DNA of 64,000 nucleotides from Clostridiales bacterium (GTDB lineage: Bacteria; Bacillota; Clostridia; Christensenellales; CAG-138). A model generated the notes under the pieces. It saw only the letters and a list, made by a program, of their open reading frames with translations. It did no database searches and was not told where the DNA came from. A program made the translations under genes and the position numbers. Of this stretch, positions 9,392 to 17,379 are shown in pieces. The stretch is from the NCBI GenBank assembly GCA_004557245.1, contig SFEL01000014.1, positions 1 to 64,000 on the forward strand, read 5' to 3'. Positions within the stretch are counted from its first letter, which is position 1. Every line of letters starts with the position of its first letter.

Positions 9392-9694
9392 TCAGTCGTC
9401 TATCCTGCAGCCGGAGCAGCCCTCGCAGCTCTCCGCATCGCAGTCCAAGCGGGCATCAACTATCTTGGAGAGGATATCCATCTTGTCCTCGTCGGCAGGG
9501 AGGAATTCCTCGTATTCGCCGTTTACCTGAATACGGAAGACGAACAGATCCCGTTCATCGTCATCAACTGCTGCAGGGTCTATCATTACGGCGTACTCCT
9601 CGTTCTCATAGTCGAAGTAATCAACTACCTCAAGCTCTATCTCGTTGCCTTCTTCGTCGTTGAATACCACTATATCCTTATCCAGATCTTCCAT
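9392..9694 (-). CDS. DUF1292 family acidic protein with Cys-rich tail
   Basis: This 100-residue, highly acidic protein has the DUF1292 (YrzB-like) pattern: IVVFNDEEGNEIELEVVDYF, then EEYAVMIDP and FVFRI. The tail carries four cysteines in CDAESCEGCSGC, which resembles a small metal site and is not part of the core family. In other Firmicutes the family often lies near a Holliday junction resolvase gene, but not here. Function unknown. It lies downstream of the structured minus-strand leader at 9804-10063. Confidence 0.85.
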   Translation of the reverse strand: MEDLDKDIVVFNDEEGNEIELEVVDYFDYENEEYAVMIDPAAVDDDERDLFVFRIQVNGEYEEFLPADEDKMDILSKIVDARLDCDAESCEGCSGCRIDD

Positions 9695-9803
9695 ATTAAA
9701 AATCTCCTTAAAAAATCTCCATATTACTGGTAAGCATATTTTACCTCATGGCGGCTTTTACCGCAAGCTAATAGAGGGATAATTGACATCGTGTTTACAT
9801 TAT

Positions 9804-10063
9804 ACAAAAAGAGCCGCCTGTTTGCTCAGGCGACCCTGTGAATATGTATATGGAGTTTTATCGGAAAGACCGGGAAGAAAGCTTTGTATAAAGCCTATGG
9901 TTTTCTGTGTGCTGCTATCGCCTCCCCTCTGAGTGGCAACTTATGGGACTTATCGGAGGGGGGACGCCCGGCTTCGGTGAATTTACCGGGTAGGTATTGT
10001 TGCGTGTTGCTGTCATTGGGCTGTTATTGCGCCTCCTTTCCTTGAAGTGATTATATAATACCA
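9804..10063 (-). ncRNA. Candidate structured RNA or leader upstream of DUF1292 gene
   Basis: A gene-free stretch contains a minus-strand extended -10 (TGGTATTAT, 10055-10063) and, about 230 nt downstream, a terminator with stem GTCGCCTG/CAGGCGGC and a T5 run (9806-9834). Between them are several hairpins: CCCGG...CCGGG near 9965-9990, CCCCTCCGA/TCAGAGGGG near 9926-9962 with a 20-nt loop, and GCTTT/AAAGC near 9880-9893. An upstream AGGCGAT (about 9925-9931) could pair with the terminator's 5' arm TCGCCT, giving an antiterminator. I could not match it to a riboswitch or 6S consensus I know. It is either a free small RNA or an attenuating leader. Confidence 0.45.
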
Positions 10064-10132
10064 GGGAGGTGTGGCGGAAGTTTGGCCCAAAGTTATACTC
10101 TTGTGGCGGTTCTATTAACGGTTTTCGGATTT

Positions 10133-10837
10133 TTATTTAAGCTTCTGTGAACCGGCGGGGGCGACGTCGAATACCGTCAGGGTATCGCCGTCCACGCTGA
10201 AGCGCACGTCAAAGCCGGAAAACTCAAAGCCGTACTGCTCCCCGTCCTGCTGGTATGCGGGCCGGGGGTCCTGGGAAAGGGCGGAAAGCAGCGCCTCCCG
10301 CTTGTCAGCGGGAAGGGCAATAAGCAGCTCCTCAGGAAAGGCCACCTGAAGGTTCTTTTCAAGTTTTTCTCCGGCGAAGCCGTCCCTTGCCTCCGGGTGG
10401 CTGTCGGTAAATGAAAGATACGGCTTTATATCGTATATGGGGGTGCCATCCATAAGATCCGCTCCCTCCACTGTGAGCACATGGCCCAGGCCGGGACGGT
10501 TTTCCACGGATACCAGCTTTACCGAGGACAGCCCTATGGGGTTGGGACGGTAGGGGGAACGGGTGGCAAATACCCCCATGCGGGTATTGCCCCCAAGGCG
10601 GGGAGGCTTTACGGTCGGACGCCAGCCCTGGCGTTCCACCATGGAAAAGCCCCATATGAGCCACAGGTGGGAGTAGCCCTCAATGCCCCGGAGGGCATTG
10701 GCGTCCCGGTATTCAGGCTCAAATACCACGGTGGAAAGCTGTCCGCCCCCCAGGCTGCTCTGCCGGGGTATGCCGAATTTCTGCATAAAGTCGCTCTTTA
10801 TGCGGGCTATGACCTTTAATGTGAAGGTGTCGGCCAT
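10133..10837 (-). CDS. trmO: tRNA (N6-threonylcarbamoyladenosine)-methyltransferase TrmO
   Basis: This 234-residue protein matches the TsaA/TrmO (VirR) family: an N-terminal IARIKSDFMQKFGIPRQ, then HLWLIWGF, and the strongly conserved PPRLGGNTRMGVFATRSPYRPNPIGLS region, split here as PPRLGG, GVFATRSPYRPNPIG and LMDGTPIYDIKPYL. TrmO uses S-adenosylmethionine to methylate t6A37 in tRNA-Thr decoding ACY. Length equals the E. coli protein. The start codon lies 3 bp beyond the stop of mscL, so the two genes form a minus-strand operon. Confidence 0.92.
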   Translation of the reverse strand: MADTFTLKVIARIKSDFMQKFGIPRQSSLGGGQLSTVVFEPEYRDANALRGIEGYSHLWLIWGFSMVERQGWRPTVKPPRLGGNTRMGVFATRSPYRPNPIGLSSVKLVSVENRPGLGHVLTVEGADLMDGTPIYDIKPYLSFTDSHPEARDGFAGEKLEKNLQVAFPEELLIALPADKREALLSALSQDPRPAYQQDGEQYGFEFSGFDVRFSVDGDTLTVFDVAPAGSQKLK

Positions 10838-10840
10838 GGC

Positions 10841-11254
10841 TTACTTTTCAGCCCCGGGAAGCTCTGAGGTGCAGTGGGGGCAGCGGGTAGCCTCATCGGG
10901 TATTACGCTGAGGCAGTAGGGGCACTTGCGGGGCTCCTTCTTTTCCTCGGGCTTTTTTACCATATCGTGCAGCTTGTTCATGGACTTGACAAGCAGAAAA
11001 AGCACGAAGGCTATTATTATAAAGTTCAGCACTGCGGTTATGAATGCGCCGTAGGCTATGGAAGCCCCGCCGATGTTCAGGGTTTTATCGCTGAAGTTCT
11101 GCCCTGCAAGTATGCCTATGACGGGGGAGATTATGTCGTTTACCAGGGAATCCACTATGCCCTTGAACGCGCCGCCTATGATGACGCCCACGGCAAGGTC
11201 CATGACATTGCCGCGCATGGCGAACTCTTTGAATTCAGCAAGAAACTTCTTCAT
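10841..11254 (-). CDS. mscL: Large-conductance mechanosensitive channel with C-terminal zinc ribbon
   Basis: From the ATG at 11254 the protein is 137 residues and begins MKKFLAEFKEFAMRGNVMDLAVGVIIGGAF, split as in MscL: N-terminal amphipathic helix, TM1 with the glycine-rich pore helix, a short periplasmic-type loop, and TM2 (ITAVLNFIIIAFVLFLLVK). It forms a pentameric tension-gated safety valve in the membrane. Instead of the usual plain C-terminal helix it ends with a CPYC...CPHC zinc-ribbon. I rejected the longer in-frame start at 11365 because it adds residues foreign to MscL and runs through the promoter. Confidence 0.93.
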   Translation of the reverse strand: MKKFLAEFKEFAMRGNVMDLAVGVIIGGAFKGIVDSLVNDIISPVIGILAGQNFSDKTLNIGGASIAYGAFITAVLNFIIIAFVLFLLVKSMNKLHDMVKKPEEKKEPRKCPYCLSVIPDEATRCPHCTSELPGAEK

Positions 11255-11300
11255 ATTAAAAAATGCCCGTCCTTTCCAACAGGAAAAATCTACAGGCATT

Positions 11301-11309
11301 ATTATATCA
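11301..11309 (-). promoter_or_regulatory. Extended -10 promoter of mscL-trmO
   Basis: On the minus strand TGATATAAT (11309-11301) is a perfect extended -10, about 47 bp before the mscL ATG. The untranslated region can form an AATGCC...GGCATT hairpin. Confidence 0.6.
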
Positions 11310-11327
11310 CATAAAATCGGCGGACCA

Positions 11328-12197
11328 CTATATGTTTCTGTCGCTGCCCATAAAGAACAGCGCAACGGTATCCGGGCCTACGTGACTGCCGGTCACAGGC
11401 TCGAAGCAGACGGTCATTATATCCTTGGGAGGTCTGTTGCGGCGAAGGAGGGTTTCCAGATAGCGAACGTCGTCCATGCAGTCGCAGTGGGCTATGCCTA
11501 TAACCTGATTTTCCGGCTCCACCGCGTGCTCGTCGTACATGTCGGCAAGGGCTTTCAGGGCCGCCTTGCGTCCGCGCACCTTGGCGCAGCAGACTATCTT
11601 TCCTTCGTCGTCCCCCTTGAGTATGGGCCGAATATCCAGCGCCGAACCTATGAAGGCTTTTACGTTGGATATGCGCCCGGTGCGGCCCAGATAGCGTATA
11701 TCGCCAACGGTGAACACCTGATCCATGGCGTACCGCTCCGCAAGCAGAGCGTCCGCCACGCCGTTTATGTCCAGGCCCTGCCGTTGCAGCTCCACGGCGC
11801 GCAGCACCAGCAGCCCCTCCCCAAGGGATGCGCTGAGGGTGTCCACCAACCGTATGTTCCTCTCCGGGTATTGCTCCCGAAGCTCCTTTGCCGCCGCTTC
11901 GGCAGAGGAGTAGGATCCGCTTATGCCGGAGGACATGCCTACAAACAGCACGTCGAGGCCCTTCTGCAGCAGCGGGGTCATCTTTTCTTTAAATACGTGG
12001 GGCGTCACCTGAGACGTCACTACGACTGCACCGTTTCTCATGGCGTCATAGTAGGCGGCGCCGTCGAACCCGTTCACCGGGGGGCAGCTGTGCTCCTCGC
12101 CGTTCATACTGTAGCTGAACGGGGCGACGGTAATATTTTCCAGGCTTAAAGCCTTATAGTCGAGATTGGCGGAAGAATCCGTAACTATGGCGAACAC
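11328..12197 (-). CDS. DegV family fatty-acid-binding protein
   Basis: This 289-residue protein begins FAIVTDSSANLD and has TSQVTPHVFKEKM, the FVGMSSGISGSYSSA loop, and GRTGRISN, all hallmarks of DegV/FakB. FakB proteins hold a fatty acid and deliver it to the FakA kinase; other DegV members have unknown ligands, and no fakA is in this window. The start is a GTG at 12197 with GGAGGTG 5 nt upstream; the overlapping ATG is out of frame. It ends just before the mscL promoter. Confidence 0.92.
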   Translation of the reverse strand: MFAIVTDSSANLDYKALSLENITVAPFSYSMNGEEHSCPPVNGFDGAAYYDAMRNGAVVVTSQVTPHVFKEKMTPLLQKGLDVLFVGMSSGISGSYSSAEAAAKELREQYPERNIRLVDTLSASLGEGLLVLRAVELQRQGLDINGVADALLAERYAMDQVFTVGDIRYLGRTGRISNVKAFIGSALDIRPILKGDDEGKIVCCAKVRGRKAALKALADMYDEHAVEPENQVIGIAHCDCMDDVRYLETLLRRNRPPKDIMTVCFEPVTGSHVGPDTVALFFMGSDRNI

Positions 12198-12280
12198 ATC
12201 GCACCTCCGATAATCTAATATGATATATTATATTAGCGCGTGTAGCACAATGCGTCAAGTGATACAAAAAGACATATTTG

Positions 12281-12309
12281 TTGCGGCAATGCAAAGAAAA
12301 TGGTAAAAT
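12281..12309 (+). promoter_or_regulatory. Sigma-A-type promoter of the DUF1836 gene
   Basis: TTGCGG (12281-12286) and TAAAAT (12304-12309) are 17 bp apart, with a TG just before the -10. The ATG at 12339 lies 30 bp downstream. Confidence 0.65.
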
Positions 12310-12338
12310 CAGACTTAGCACATGATACGGGGGAAAAT

Positions 12339-12944
12339 ATGGCATACGACAAGGAACTGATAGCGGGCAAGCTTCGCAGATGGGAAAAATACCTCAGTAA
12401 GTTCCGCCTGCCGGAATGGGAAAGCATACCCGACATAGGCCTTTATATGGAGCAGACGGTGGTGCTGCTGAGGCAGTATATAGACTACCTGCCGCCCGAA
12501 TTAAAGGACGGGCAGGTGATAACCGCCACGGCCATAAACAACTATATACGGCTGAAGCTTCTGCCGCCGCCGGTAAAGAAACGCTACTACCGGGTGCATA
12601 TAGCATACCTTATAATAATCTGCACGCTCAAGCAGAACCTGAGCCTTTCAATGCTGCCTAAGATAATACCGACCGGCATAAGCGAGGAGGAGGTAAGGAA
12701 GGTATATACTGCCTTTGCAAGGCGGCACGCCATGGCGACGGGGTATTTCGCAGGGCAGGTGAAAAGCATGGCCGCGCCCATACTGGGGCGGAAGGCAGAA
12801 TGCAGCCTTGCTACTGAGGATACCAATGAGATCATCGCCACATCGGCCATACTCAGCTGCTTTTCCCGGCTGCTGGCGGAAAAGCTGATATTGCTGGACG
12901 GCCGCACGCTTGCCGACGGGGACAGCATAGAGATCGAGGAATAA
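12339..12944 (+). CDS. DUF1836 family protein
   Basis: This 201-residue protein has the DUF1836 pattern: LPEWESIPDIGLYMEQTVVLL, then TATAINNYIRLKLLPPPVKKRYYRVHIAYLIIICTLK (given here as two linked motifs, INNYIRLK and PPPVKKRYYRVH). The family resembles MerR-type winged helix regulators in its N-terminal half and may bind DNA, but no function is established. I chose the ATG at 12339 because GGGGGAAAA precedes it; a start at 12300 would overlap the promoter. It is a single gene followed by a strong terminator. Confidence 0.82.
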   Translation: MAYDKELIAGKLRRWEKYLSKFRLPEWESIPDIGLYMEQTVVLLRQYIDYLPPELKDGQVITATAINNYIRLKLLPPPVKKRYYRVHIAYLIIICTLKQNLSLSMLPKIIPTGISEEEVRKVYTAFARRHAMATGYFAGQVKSMAAPILGRKAECSLATEDTNEIIATSAILSCFSRLLAEKLILLDGRTLADGDSIEIEE

Positions 12945-13027
12945 GCGAAAGCGGTATGTCCGCTTATGGCGGGTACACCGGGGTATGCGGGCCGCTGGCT
13001 GGACGCAATCTCCCCGAAAGGCCGCGC

Positions 13028-13060
13028 AAAAAAGCCACCCGTCAAATCGGATGGCTTTTT
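13028..13060. terminator. Bidirectional terminator after DUF1836 gene and tRNA-Thr
   Basis: AAAAAGCCATCCG pairs with CGGGTGGCTTTTT-type sequence around a short loop, with T runs in both directions. It lies immediately 3' of the minus-strand tRNA and serves the plus-strand gene too. Confidence 0.85.
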
Positions 13061-13061
13061 C

Positions 13062-13137
13062 TGGAGCTGATACCCGGATTCGGACCGGGGACCTCGTCAT
13101 TACCAATGACGCGCTCTACCAGCTGAGCTATATCAGC
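13062..13137 (-). tRNA. tRNA-Thr (GGT anticodon)
   Basis: The minus strand folds as a complete cloverleaf: acceptor GCTGATA/TATCAGC, D-arm with AGCTGGTAGAGC, anticodon stem CGTCA/TGACG holding TTGGTAA, T-arm with GTCCGAATC and an encoded CCA. The anticodon is GGT. TrmO, encoded nearby at 10133-10837, acts on tRNA-Thr of this type in other bacteria. Confidence 0.96.
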
Positions 13138-13161
13138 ACACATTGCTCGCGAACGATATGT

Positions 13162-13190
13162 ATTATAACCAATCTGCGGATATAATGCAA
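13162..13190 (-). promoter_or_regulatory. tRNA-Thr promoter
   Basis: On the minus strand TTGCAT (13190-13185) and TATAAT (13167-13162) are separated by 17 bp and lie about 25 bp before the mature tRNA end. Confidence 0.75.
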
Positions 13191-13239
13191 GTGTTTTTTA
13201 CAAAAAATGTGCAGCGTGAAACATAAGCGGACAAAACGG

Positions 13240-13530
13240 TTACTTCTCCAGCCTGCCCAGAACCAGCTTGTATCCGTCCGCCCCGTAGGTGAGGCAGCGG
13301 CTCACCCGGGATATGGTGGCGGTGGAAGCGCCGGTGGCCTCTGCGACGTCTGAGTATTTGCAGCCGTCGTTAAGGAGCTTTGCCACGTGCAGCCGCTGGG
13401 CCATGGCCTGCACCTCGCCTATTGTGGCCACATCCTCAAAGAAACGGGCGCAGTCCTCCTCCGTCTTCAGGGAAAGTATGGCCTTGAAAAACCACTCCGT
13501 TTCGGGGGTGGTAAGCTTGTTCCGGTACAT
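13240..13530 (-). CDS. YerC/YecD family TrpR-like regulator
   Basis: This 96-residue protein matches the Trp-repressor-related YerC/YecD family: FFKAILSLKTEEDCARFFED, then EVQAMAQRLHVAKLL, and the helix-turn-helix YSDVAEATGASTATISRVSRCL. It should bind DNA as a dimer; the target and ligand of this clostridial group are unknown. GGGAGG lies upstream of the ATG, and an extended -10 (TGATATAAT, 13572-13564) lies 34 bp upstream. It is monocistronic. Confidence 0.88.
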   Translation of the reverse strand: MYRNKLTTPETEWFFKAILSLKTEEDCARFFEDVATIGEVQAMAQRLHVAKLLNDGCKYSDVAEATGASTATISRVSRCLTYGADGYKLVLGRLEK

Positions 13531-13756
13531 TGCCTTGTCGCCTCCCGTCAGTTTTATAATGTAATTATATCATGACGCTTTAGTTATTTAAAGTGCGAAA
13601 AAGATTCAGCCTGGGGAATCAAAAATCAAAACATAATAAGCTGCTTTTGATTGACCGGAGGGCTTGGGGTGATGTATGATATAAAAAGATAGTTATGTAC
13701 TTAAAAATCTTTTTAGTTTACCTTAAAAACAAAAAAATACTGACGGAGGCTGTTTC

Positions 13757-15091
13757 ATGACAAAGTATGCAAATAACATAGGCGTAAGGGTGCCTGAACT
13801 GCTGCTCCCCAACAAGGACGTGGATATGACCAAGTGGGCCGTAGTAGCCTGCGACCAGTTCACCTCTCAGCCGGATTACTGGAACGAGACCGAGAAGATA
13901 GTTGGCGACGCGCCTTCCACTCTCCGCATAATGCTGCCCGAGCTGTATCTGGACAAGCCGGACGAGGCTGAGCGCATAGCCTCTATAAACGCCCACATGA
14001 AGGAATACGTTGAGAAGGGCGTGCTGGAGAACAAGGGCGAGGGCTTCGCCTATGTAGTCCGCTCCGTGGACGGCAAGACCCGCAAGGGCCTGATCGTGGC
14101 GCTGGATCTGGAAAACTACGACTATACCAAGGGCTCAACCACCCTTATCCGCGCTACCGAGGGCACTATAGTCGAGCGTATACCTCCCCGCCTTCGAATA
14201 AGGAAGGACGCTCCGTTGGAGATGCCCCATATACTGGTGCTCATAGACGACCCCGAGCGCACCGTTATAGAACCCATAGGCGAGAAGCTGGACAAGACCG
14301 AAAAGCTGTATGATTTCGACCTCATGCAGAAGGGTGGCCACATAAAGGGCTACCTCGTAAAGGACGAGGGCCAGATAAAGGGCGCGATCGACGCCCTCAC
14401 CGCCCTGATCGACAAGGACGCATACGCCAGAAAGTACAACACCGATCAGGCGCCCCTGCTCTTCGCAATGGGCGACGGCAACCATTCCTTCGCTACCGCA
14501 AAGGCCAACTGGGAGCGGATAAAGGCCGAGAAGGGCCTCACTGCAAAGGACGAGCACCCCGCCCGCTACTGCCTGGTAGAGCTTGAGAACGTACATGACG
14601 ACGGCATAGTATTCGAGCCCATTCACAGGGTAATATTCAACGTAGGCGATAAGGCCGTTGAGTGGATCAGGAACAAGCTTACCGAGCAGAACGGCAGCTG
14701 CGAAGTCAGGAACTTCAACAGCATGGACGAGCTCCACAAGGCCATGGATGGCAAGGCCGGCCACGTTATCCCCTTCGTGAACGGTAAGGGAGTAGGCTGC
14801 TTCTATGTAGAGCACCCTGCCGCTCAGCTTGAGGTAGGAACACTCCAGAACGCCCTCGACATACTCATCAAGGAGACTGCCGGCGCCACCATCGACTACA
14901 TACACGGCGCTGACGTGGTTATGGACCTGGGTACCAAGGAAGGCAACATGGGCTTCCTGCTGCCCCCCATGGACAAGAGTGCGTTCTTCCGCACCGTAAT
15001 ATTCGACGGCGCGCTGCCCCGCAAGACCTTCTCCATGGGCGAGGCCAACGAAAAGCGTTACTATCTGGAGTGCAGGAGCATAAGCGACTAA
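13757..15091 (+). CDS. DUF1015 family protein
   Basis: This 444-residue protein has the DUF1015 hallmarks: an N-terminal VRVPELLLP and AVVACDQFTSQPDYW, the block TEGTIVERIPPRLRIRKDAPLEMPH (here in pieces RATEGTIVERIPPR and RIRKDAPLEMPHI), and FAMGDGNHSFATAKA, which looks like an active-site loop. DUF1015 proteins are common in anaerobes and have no firmly assigned function. GGAGG lies 9 nt before the ATG. The gene is monocistronic and followed by a hairpin and repeat element. Codons are strongly biased, suggesting good expression. Confidence 0.87.
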   Translation: MTKYANNIGVRVPELLLPNKDVDMTKWAVVACDQFTSQPDYWNETEKIVGDAPSTLRIMLPELYLDKPDEAERIASINAHMKEYVEKGVLENKGEGFAYVVRSVDGKTRKGLIVALDLENYDYTKGSTTLIRATEGTIVERIPPRLRIRKDAPLEMPHILVLIDDPERTVIEPIGEKLDKTEKLYDFDLMQKGGHIKGYLVKDEGQIKGAIDALTALIDKDAYARKYNTDQAPLLFAMGDGNHSFATAKANWERIKAEKGLTAKDEHPARYCLVELENVHDDGIVFEPIHRVIFNVGDKAVEWIRNKLTEQNGSCEVRNFNSMDELHKAMDGKAGHVIPFVNGKGVGCFYVEHPAAQLEVGTLQNALDILIKETAGATIDYIHGADVVMDLGTKEGNMGFLLPPMDKSAFFRTVIFDGALPRKTFSMGEANEKRYYLECRSISD

Positions 15092-15116
15092 GCTTACAAT
15101 AACCGATAATATAACA

Positions 15117-15415
15117 TAGGAGCGGAAGTATTTCCGCTCCTTAGTCTGTCGAAAAACCCCGAGGTTGATAAGGGGCCGCAGCCCCTTATGTTTAGTCCGG
15201 CTCTGGCGACATGTGCGTCAGAACGGATGAAAACCCAGAGGTTTTCGTACTTTGCGGGTTTTGCCGCCCGGAGGCCCGCCGCAGCGGGTCAGTTCTGGCC
15301 CGTTTCCCGGGGCGGAACCTCATATTTTTTGCAAGGCAAAACCCGTAAAACTCAAAAAAGTGGCGTTCAGCCACTTTTTTGACACTCTGAGGAGCGGAAG
15401 TATTTCCGCTCCTTG
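15117..15415. repeat. Duplicated 24-bp hairpin flanking a repeat element
   Basis: AGGAGCGGAAGTATTTCCGC followed by TCCTT occurs at about 15118-15142 and again at about 15390-15414, both in plus orientation. Each copy is a terminator-like palindrome GGAGCGGAA/TTCCGCTCC. They bracket the multi-hairpin repeat at 15144-15386 as direct repeats, either as duplicated terminators or as a footprint of insertion. Confidence 0.7.
15144..15386 (+). repeat. Multi-hairpin interspersed repeat, copy 1 (family A)
   Basis: This copy starts GTCTGTCGAAAAACCCC and ends GCCACTTTTTTGACACTC. In order it holds hairpins AAGGGG/CCCCTT, CTGGCG/CGTCAG, GAAAACC/GGTTTTC, GGGTTTTGCC/GGCAAAACCC and AAAAAAGTGGC/GCCACTTTTTT. 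The fourth hairpin has a longer insert than in other copies, which explains the greater length. It lies in a convergent gap between the DUF1015 and phosphoesterase genes. No plausible coding frame runs through it. Confidence 0.85.
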
Positions 15416-15437
15416 CCATATGTGTCCTCGCTGCGCT

Positions 15438-16472
15438 CTAATCCGCCAATTCCCAGGGTATCTCCAAAGTCATCATCTCGTCGTGAGGGGCGTTACTGTA
15501 GCGTCTCTTTTTCTTTGATATGTCGTCAAAGCGCACTTTATCGTCCAGCACCGGCGAATAGGTGTAGCAGTTTATCACGCCTTTTTCCTCGTCCACGTCA
15601 AAAAACATCATATAGCCGCTGCCGCCATGGTCGTCTGCCGCCTGATAGTTGCATATCATCTGGTATACCTTCCGGTCCGGCGTGCCGTCGCCGTCGTCGT
15701 CGAATTCCTCCGGCACGCAGGCTATGTTGTAGCGGTGGCCGGAAAGCACCATGTATACGTTGGAATACTTTGAAACTATCTCCTCCTTGAGCAGCCTGCC
15801 GTCTGCGAGCAGTGTGAGGTCGGTGTCAAAGTAGGCGTGGGTGCAGAGCACGGCCACCCTGTCCGGGTACTGCTCCAGCACGCTCTTTATCCACTCTATG
15901 CCGTCCTGCTCAACGTGATAGCCCATGTATATGAAGATATACCTGGTACTGCCTGCGTCGATGAGGTCGTAATGGCCGCGGTTATCCTGAAAGCTTTCCC
16001 CATAGCACTCCCGGTAGCTTACCTGCTTTTCGCCGAAGTAACGGCTGAAATTGTCGTACAGCACGTCATCGTTTTTTACGTCGTGGTTGCCGGCGCATAC
16101 CCCCGCGGGTATATTGGCGATGGAGGCCATGGCGCGCACGGCGTTTTCCCACTGGCGCTCGCTTCCATAGTTGTTTATAAGGTCGCCTGTATGGGCAACG
16201 TACTTCAGGTTCAGCTCCTTCTCCGCATCCCGCAGATAGGCGGTCATGGCGTAGAAGCTATCCGGGAATCTGTTGGAGTAGTGCTGTGTGTCGCTCATCC
16301 ATGCGATGGTATAGCGGCTCACGGGCTCCTGCACAGGCTCGGCCGTGGCGGTAGGCGCGGGAGCAGCTGTGGGCGGGGGTTCCGGAGATACGGCGGGCTT
16401 GGCGCAGCCCTCCAGCGTCAGTACAATAAATAAGGCGGCAATGCCGCATGTAAGTTTAATATATCGTTTCAT
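15438..16472 (-). CDS. Metallophosphoesterase lipoprotein
   Basis: This 344-residue protein has a lipoprotein signal peptide with lipobox LEGC (Cys23), then a Pro/Ala/Thr-rich linker. The calcineurin-like domain has the metal ligands in order: SDTQHYS, HTGDLINN, AGNHDV, CTHAYF and LSGHRYN. It would act outside the membrane as a phosphodiesterase or phosphomonoesterase; the substrate is unknown. Related exported enzymes act on nucleotides or teichoic-acid-like polymers. It is monocistronic and convergent with the DUF1015 gene across the repeat. Confidence 0.9.
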   Translation of the reverse strand: MKRYIKLTCGIAALFIVLTLEGCAKPAVSPEPPPTAAPAPTATAEPVQEPVSRYTIAWMSDTQHYSNRFPDSFYAMTAYLRDAEKELNLKYVAHTGDLINNYGSERQWENAVRAMASIANIPAGVCAGNHDVKNDDVLYDNFSRYFGEKQVSYRECYGESFQDNRGHYDLIDAGSTRYIFIYMGYHVEQDGIEWIKSVLEQYPDRVAVLCTHAYFDTDLTLLADGRLLKEEIVSKYSNVYMVLSGHRYNIACVPEEFDDDGDGTPDRKVYQMICNYQAADDHGGSGYMMFFDVDEEKGVINCYTYSPVLDDKVRFDDISKKKRRYSNAPHDEMMTLEIPWELAD

Positions 16473-16552
16473 AAAAACAATTTTAACACATGAAGCATTG
16501 CATTGTAATAGTGAATTATTGATGAATTATGGGGGAAAAGGAAGGGCATTAT

Positions 16553-16581
16553 TTGACAAGGGGGGCTTTGAGTGTTACCAT
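16553..16581 (+). promoter_or_regulatory. Promoter of the signal peptidase gene
   Basis: TTGACA (16553-16558) and TACCAT (16576-16581) are 17 bp apart, with a TG one base before the -10. The ATG of lepB lies 35 bp downstream. Confidence 0.65.
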
Positions 16582-16616
16582 GTGGAAAGAAAAAATAAGG
16601 AAGGCAAAGGCCGCAG

Positions 16617-17192
16617 ATGCTAAGCAAAAAAGAACTTGGAAAATTCAGGGACGCCCGCGAGGAACTGCATAAAAAAGACGAGCCTTACAGGCGGGCGGCA
16701 AACAGCGACTTCATAATATACCTGTTGACGCTCATGGCTGTGGCAATATGCATACGCACCTTTATATTCGAACCGGTGCAGTGCATAGGCGACTCCATGT
16801 ATCCTACACTCATGAACGGAGAGGGCATGTTCACCGAAAAGCTCACATATGCGGTGTGCGAGCCACAGCATGGGGACATAATAATCTGCCGCTACCCCTA
16901 TCATACCGAAAAGTGCGTGAAGCGCGTCATAGCCACCCCGGGGGACAGAATAAGCATATACGATGGGGCTATCTACCTTAACGGCCAAAAGCTGGACGAG
17001 AGCGCCTACTGGGACGACTACATAGAAGGGACGATGGAGGAGGTAACGGTGCCGGACAAGTGCCTGTTCGTAGTGGGCGATAACCGCAACTACAGCGGCG
17101 ACAGCCGGCATGTGGGCTTCATACCCTACTGTCAGGTGAAGGGCAAGGTGCGCGCCGTAATGACGCCATTCTCGCAGGCACGCTGGATCTGA
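16617..17192 (+). CDS. lepB: Signal peptidase I
   Basis: This 191-residue enzyme has one N-terminal membrane helix (about residues 33-50), then the catalytic Ser60 in IGDSMYPTL, the Lys general base in KRVIATPGD, and the box GDNRNYSGDSRHVGF. It removes signal peptides from exported proteins at the outer face of the membrane. Length fits Gram-positive single-span SipS-type enzymes. AAGG-rich sequence lies before the ATG. It has its own promoter and terminator. Confidence 0.95.
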   Translation: MLSKKELGKFRDAREELHKKDEPYRRAANSDFIIYLLTLMAVAICIRTFIFEPVQCIGDSMYPTLMNGEGMFTEKLTYAVCEPQHGDIIICRYPYHTEKCVKRVIATPGDRISIYDGAIYLNGQKLDESAYWDDYIEGTMEEVTVPDKCLFVVGDNRNYSGDSRHVGFIPYCQVKGKVRAVMTPFSQARWI

Positions 17193-17199
17193 TAGAATC

Positions 17200-17236
17200 A
17201 AACGCGAAGGAGACGAAAGCTCTTTCGCGTTTTTTG
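17200..17236 (+). terminator. Terminator after lepB
   Basis: AACGCGAA (17201-17208) pairs with TTCGCGTT (17224-17231), followed by a T run. Confidence 0.75.
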
Positions 17237-17286
17237 TTATACGCGCTGCTTTTGGAAATATACTCAAATCTTATGGTAAAGGGCAA

Positions 17287-17316
17287 TTGTAAAAGGGTTG
17301 TGCAAGGTTATATAAT
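17287..17316 (+). promoter_or_regulatory. Promoter of the DUF1846 gene
   Basis: TTGTAA (17287-17292) and TATAAT (17311-17316) are 18 bp apart, 64 bp before the ATG at 17380. Confidence 0.6.
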
Positions 17317-17379
17317 ATTAAATTAGGTCAAAACTGCATATTTATATATTTTTTTGATAAAACAAGGGGGAAAAAGGGA

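Noticed and set aside
9804..10063. 6S RNA, cobalamin or c-di-AMP riboswitch
   Set aside because: There is no long closing stem joining both ends as in 6S RNA, and none of the conserved boxes of these riboswitches could be found by eye.
15188..15518. Short frames inside repeat copy 1
   Set aside because: They read through palindromes, differ between copies by frameshifts and have no RBS.
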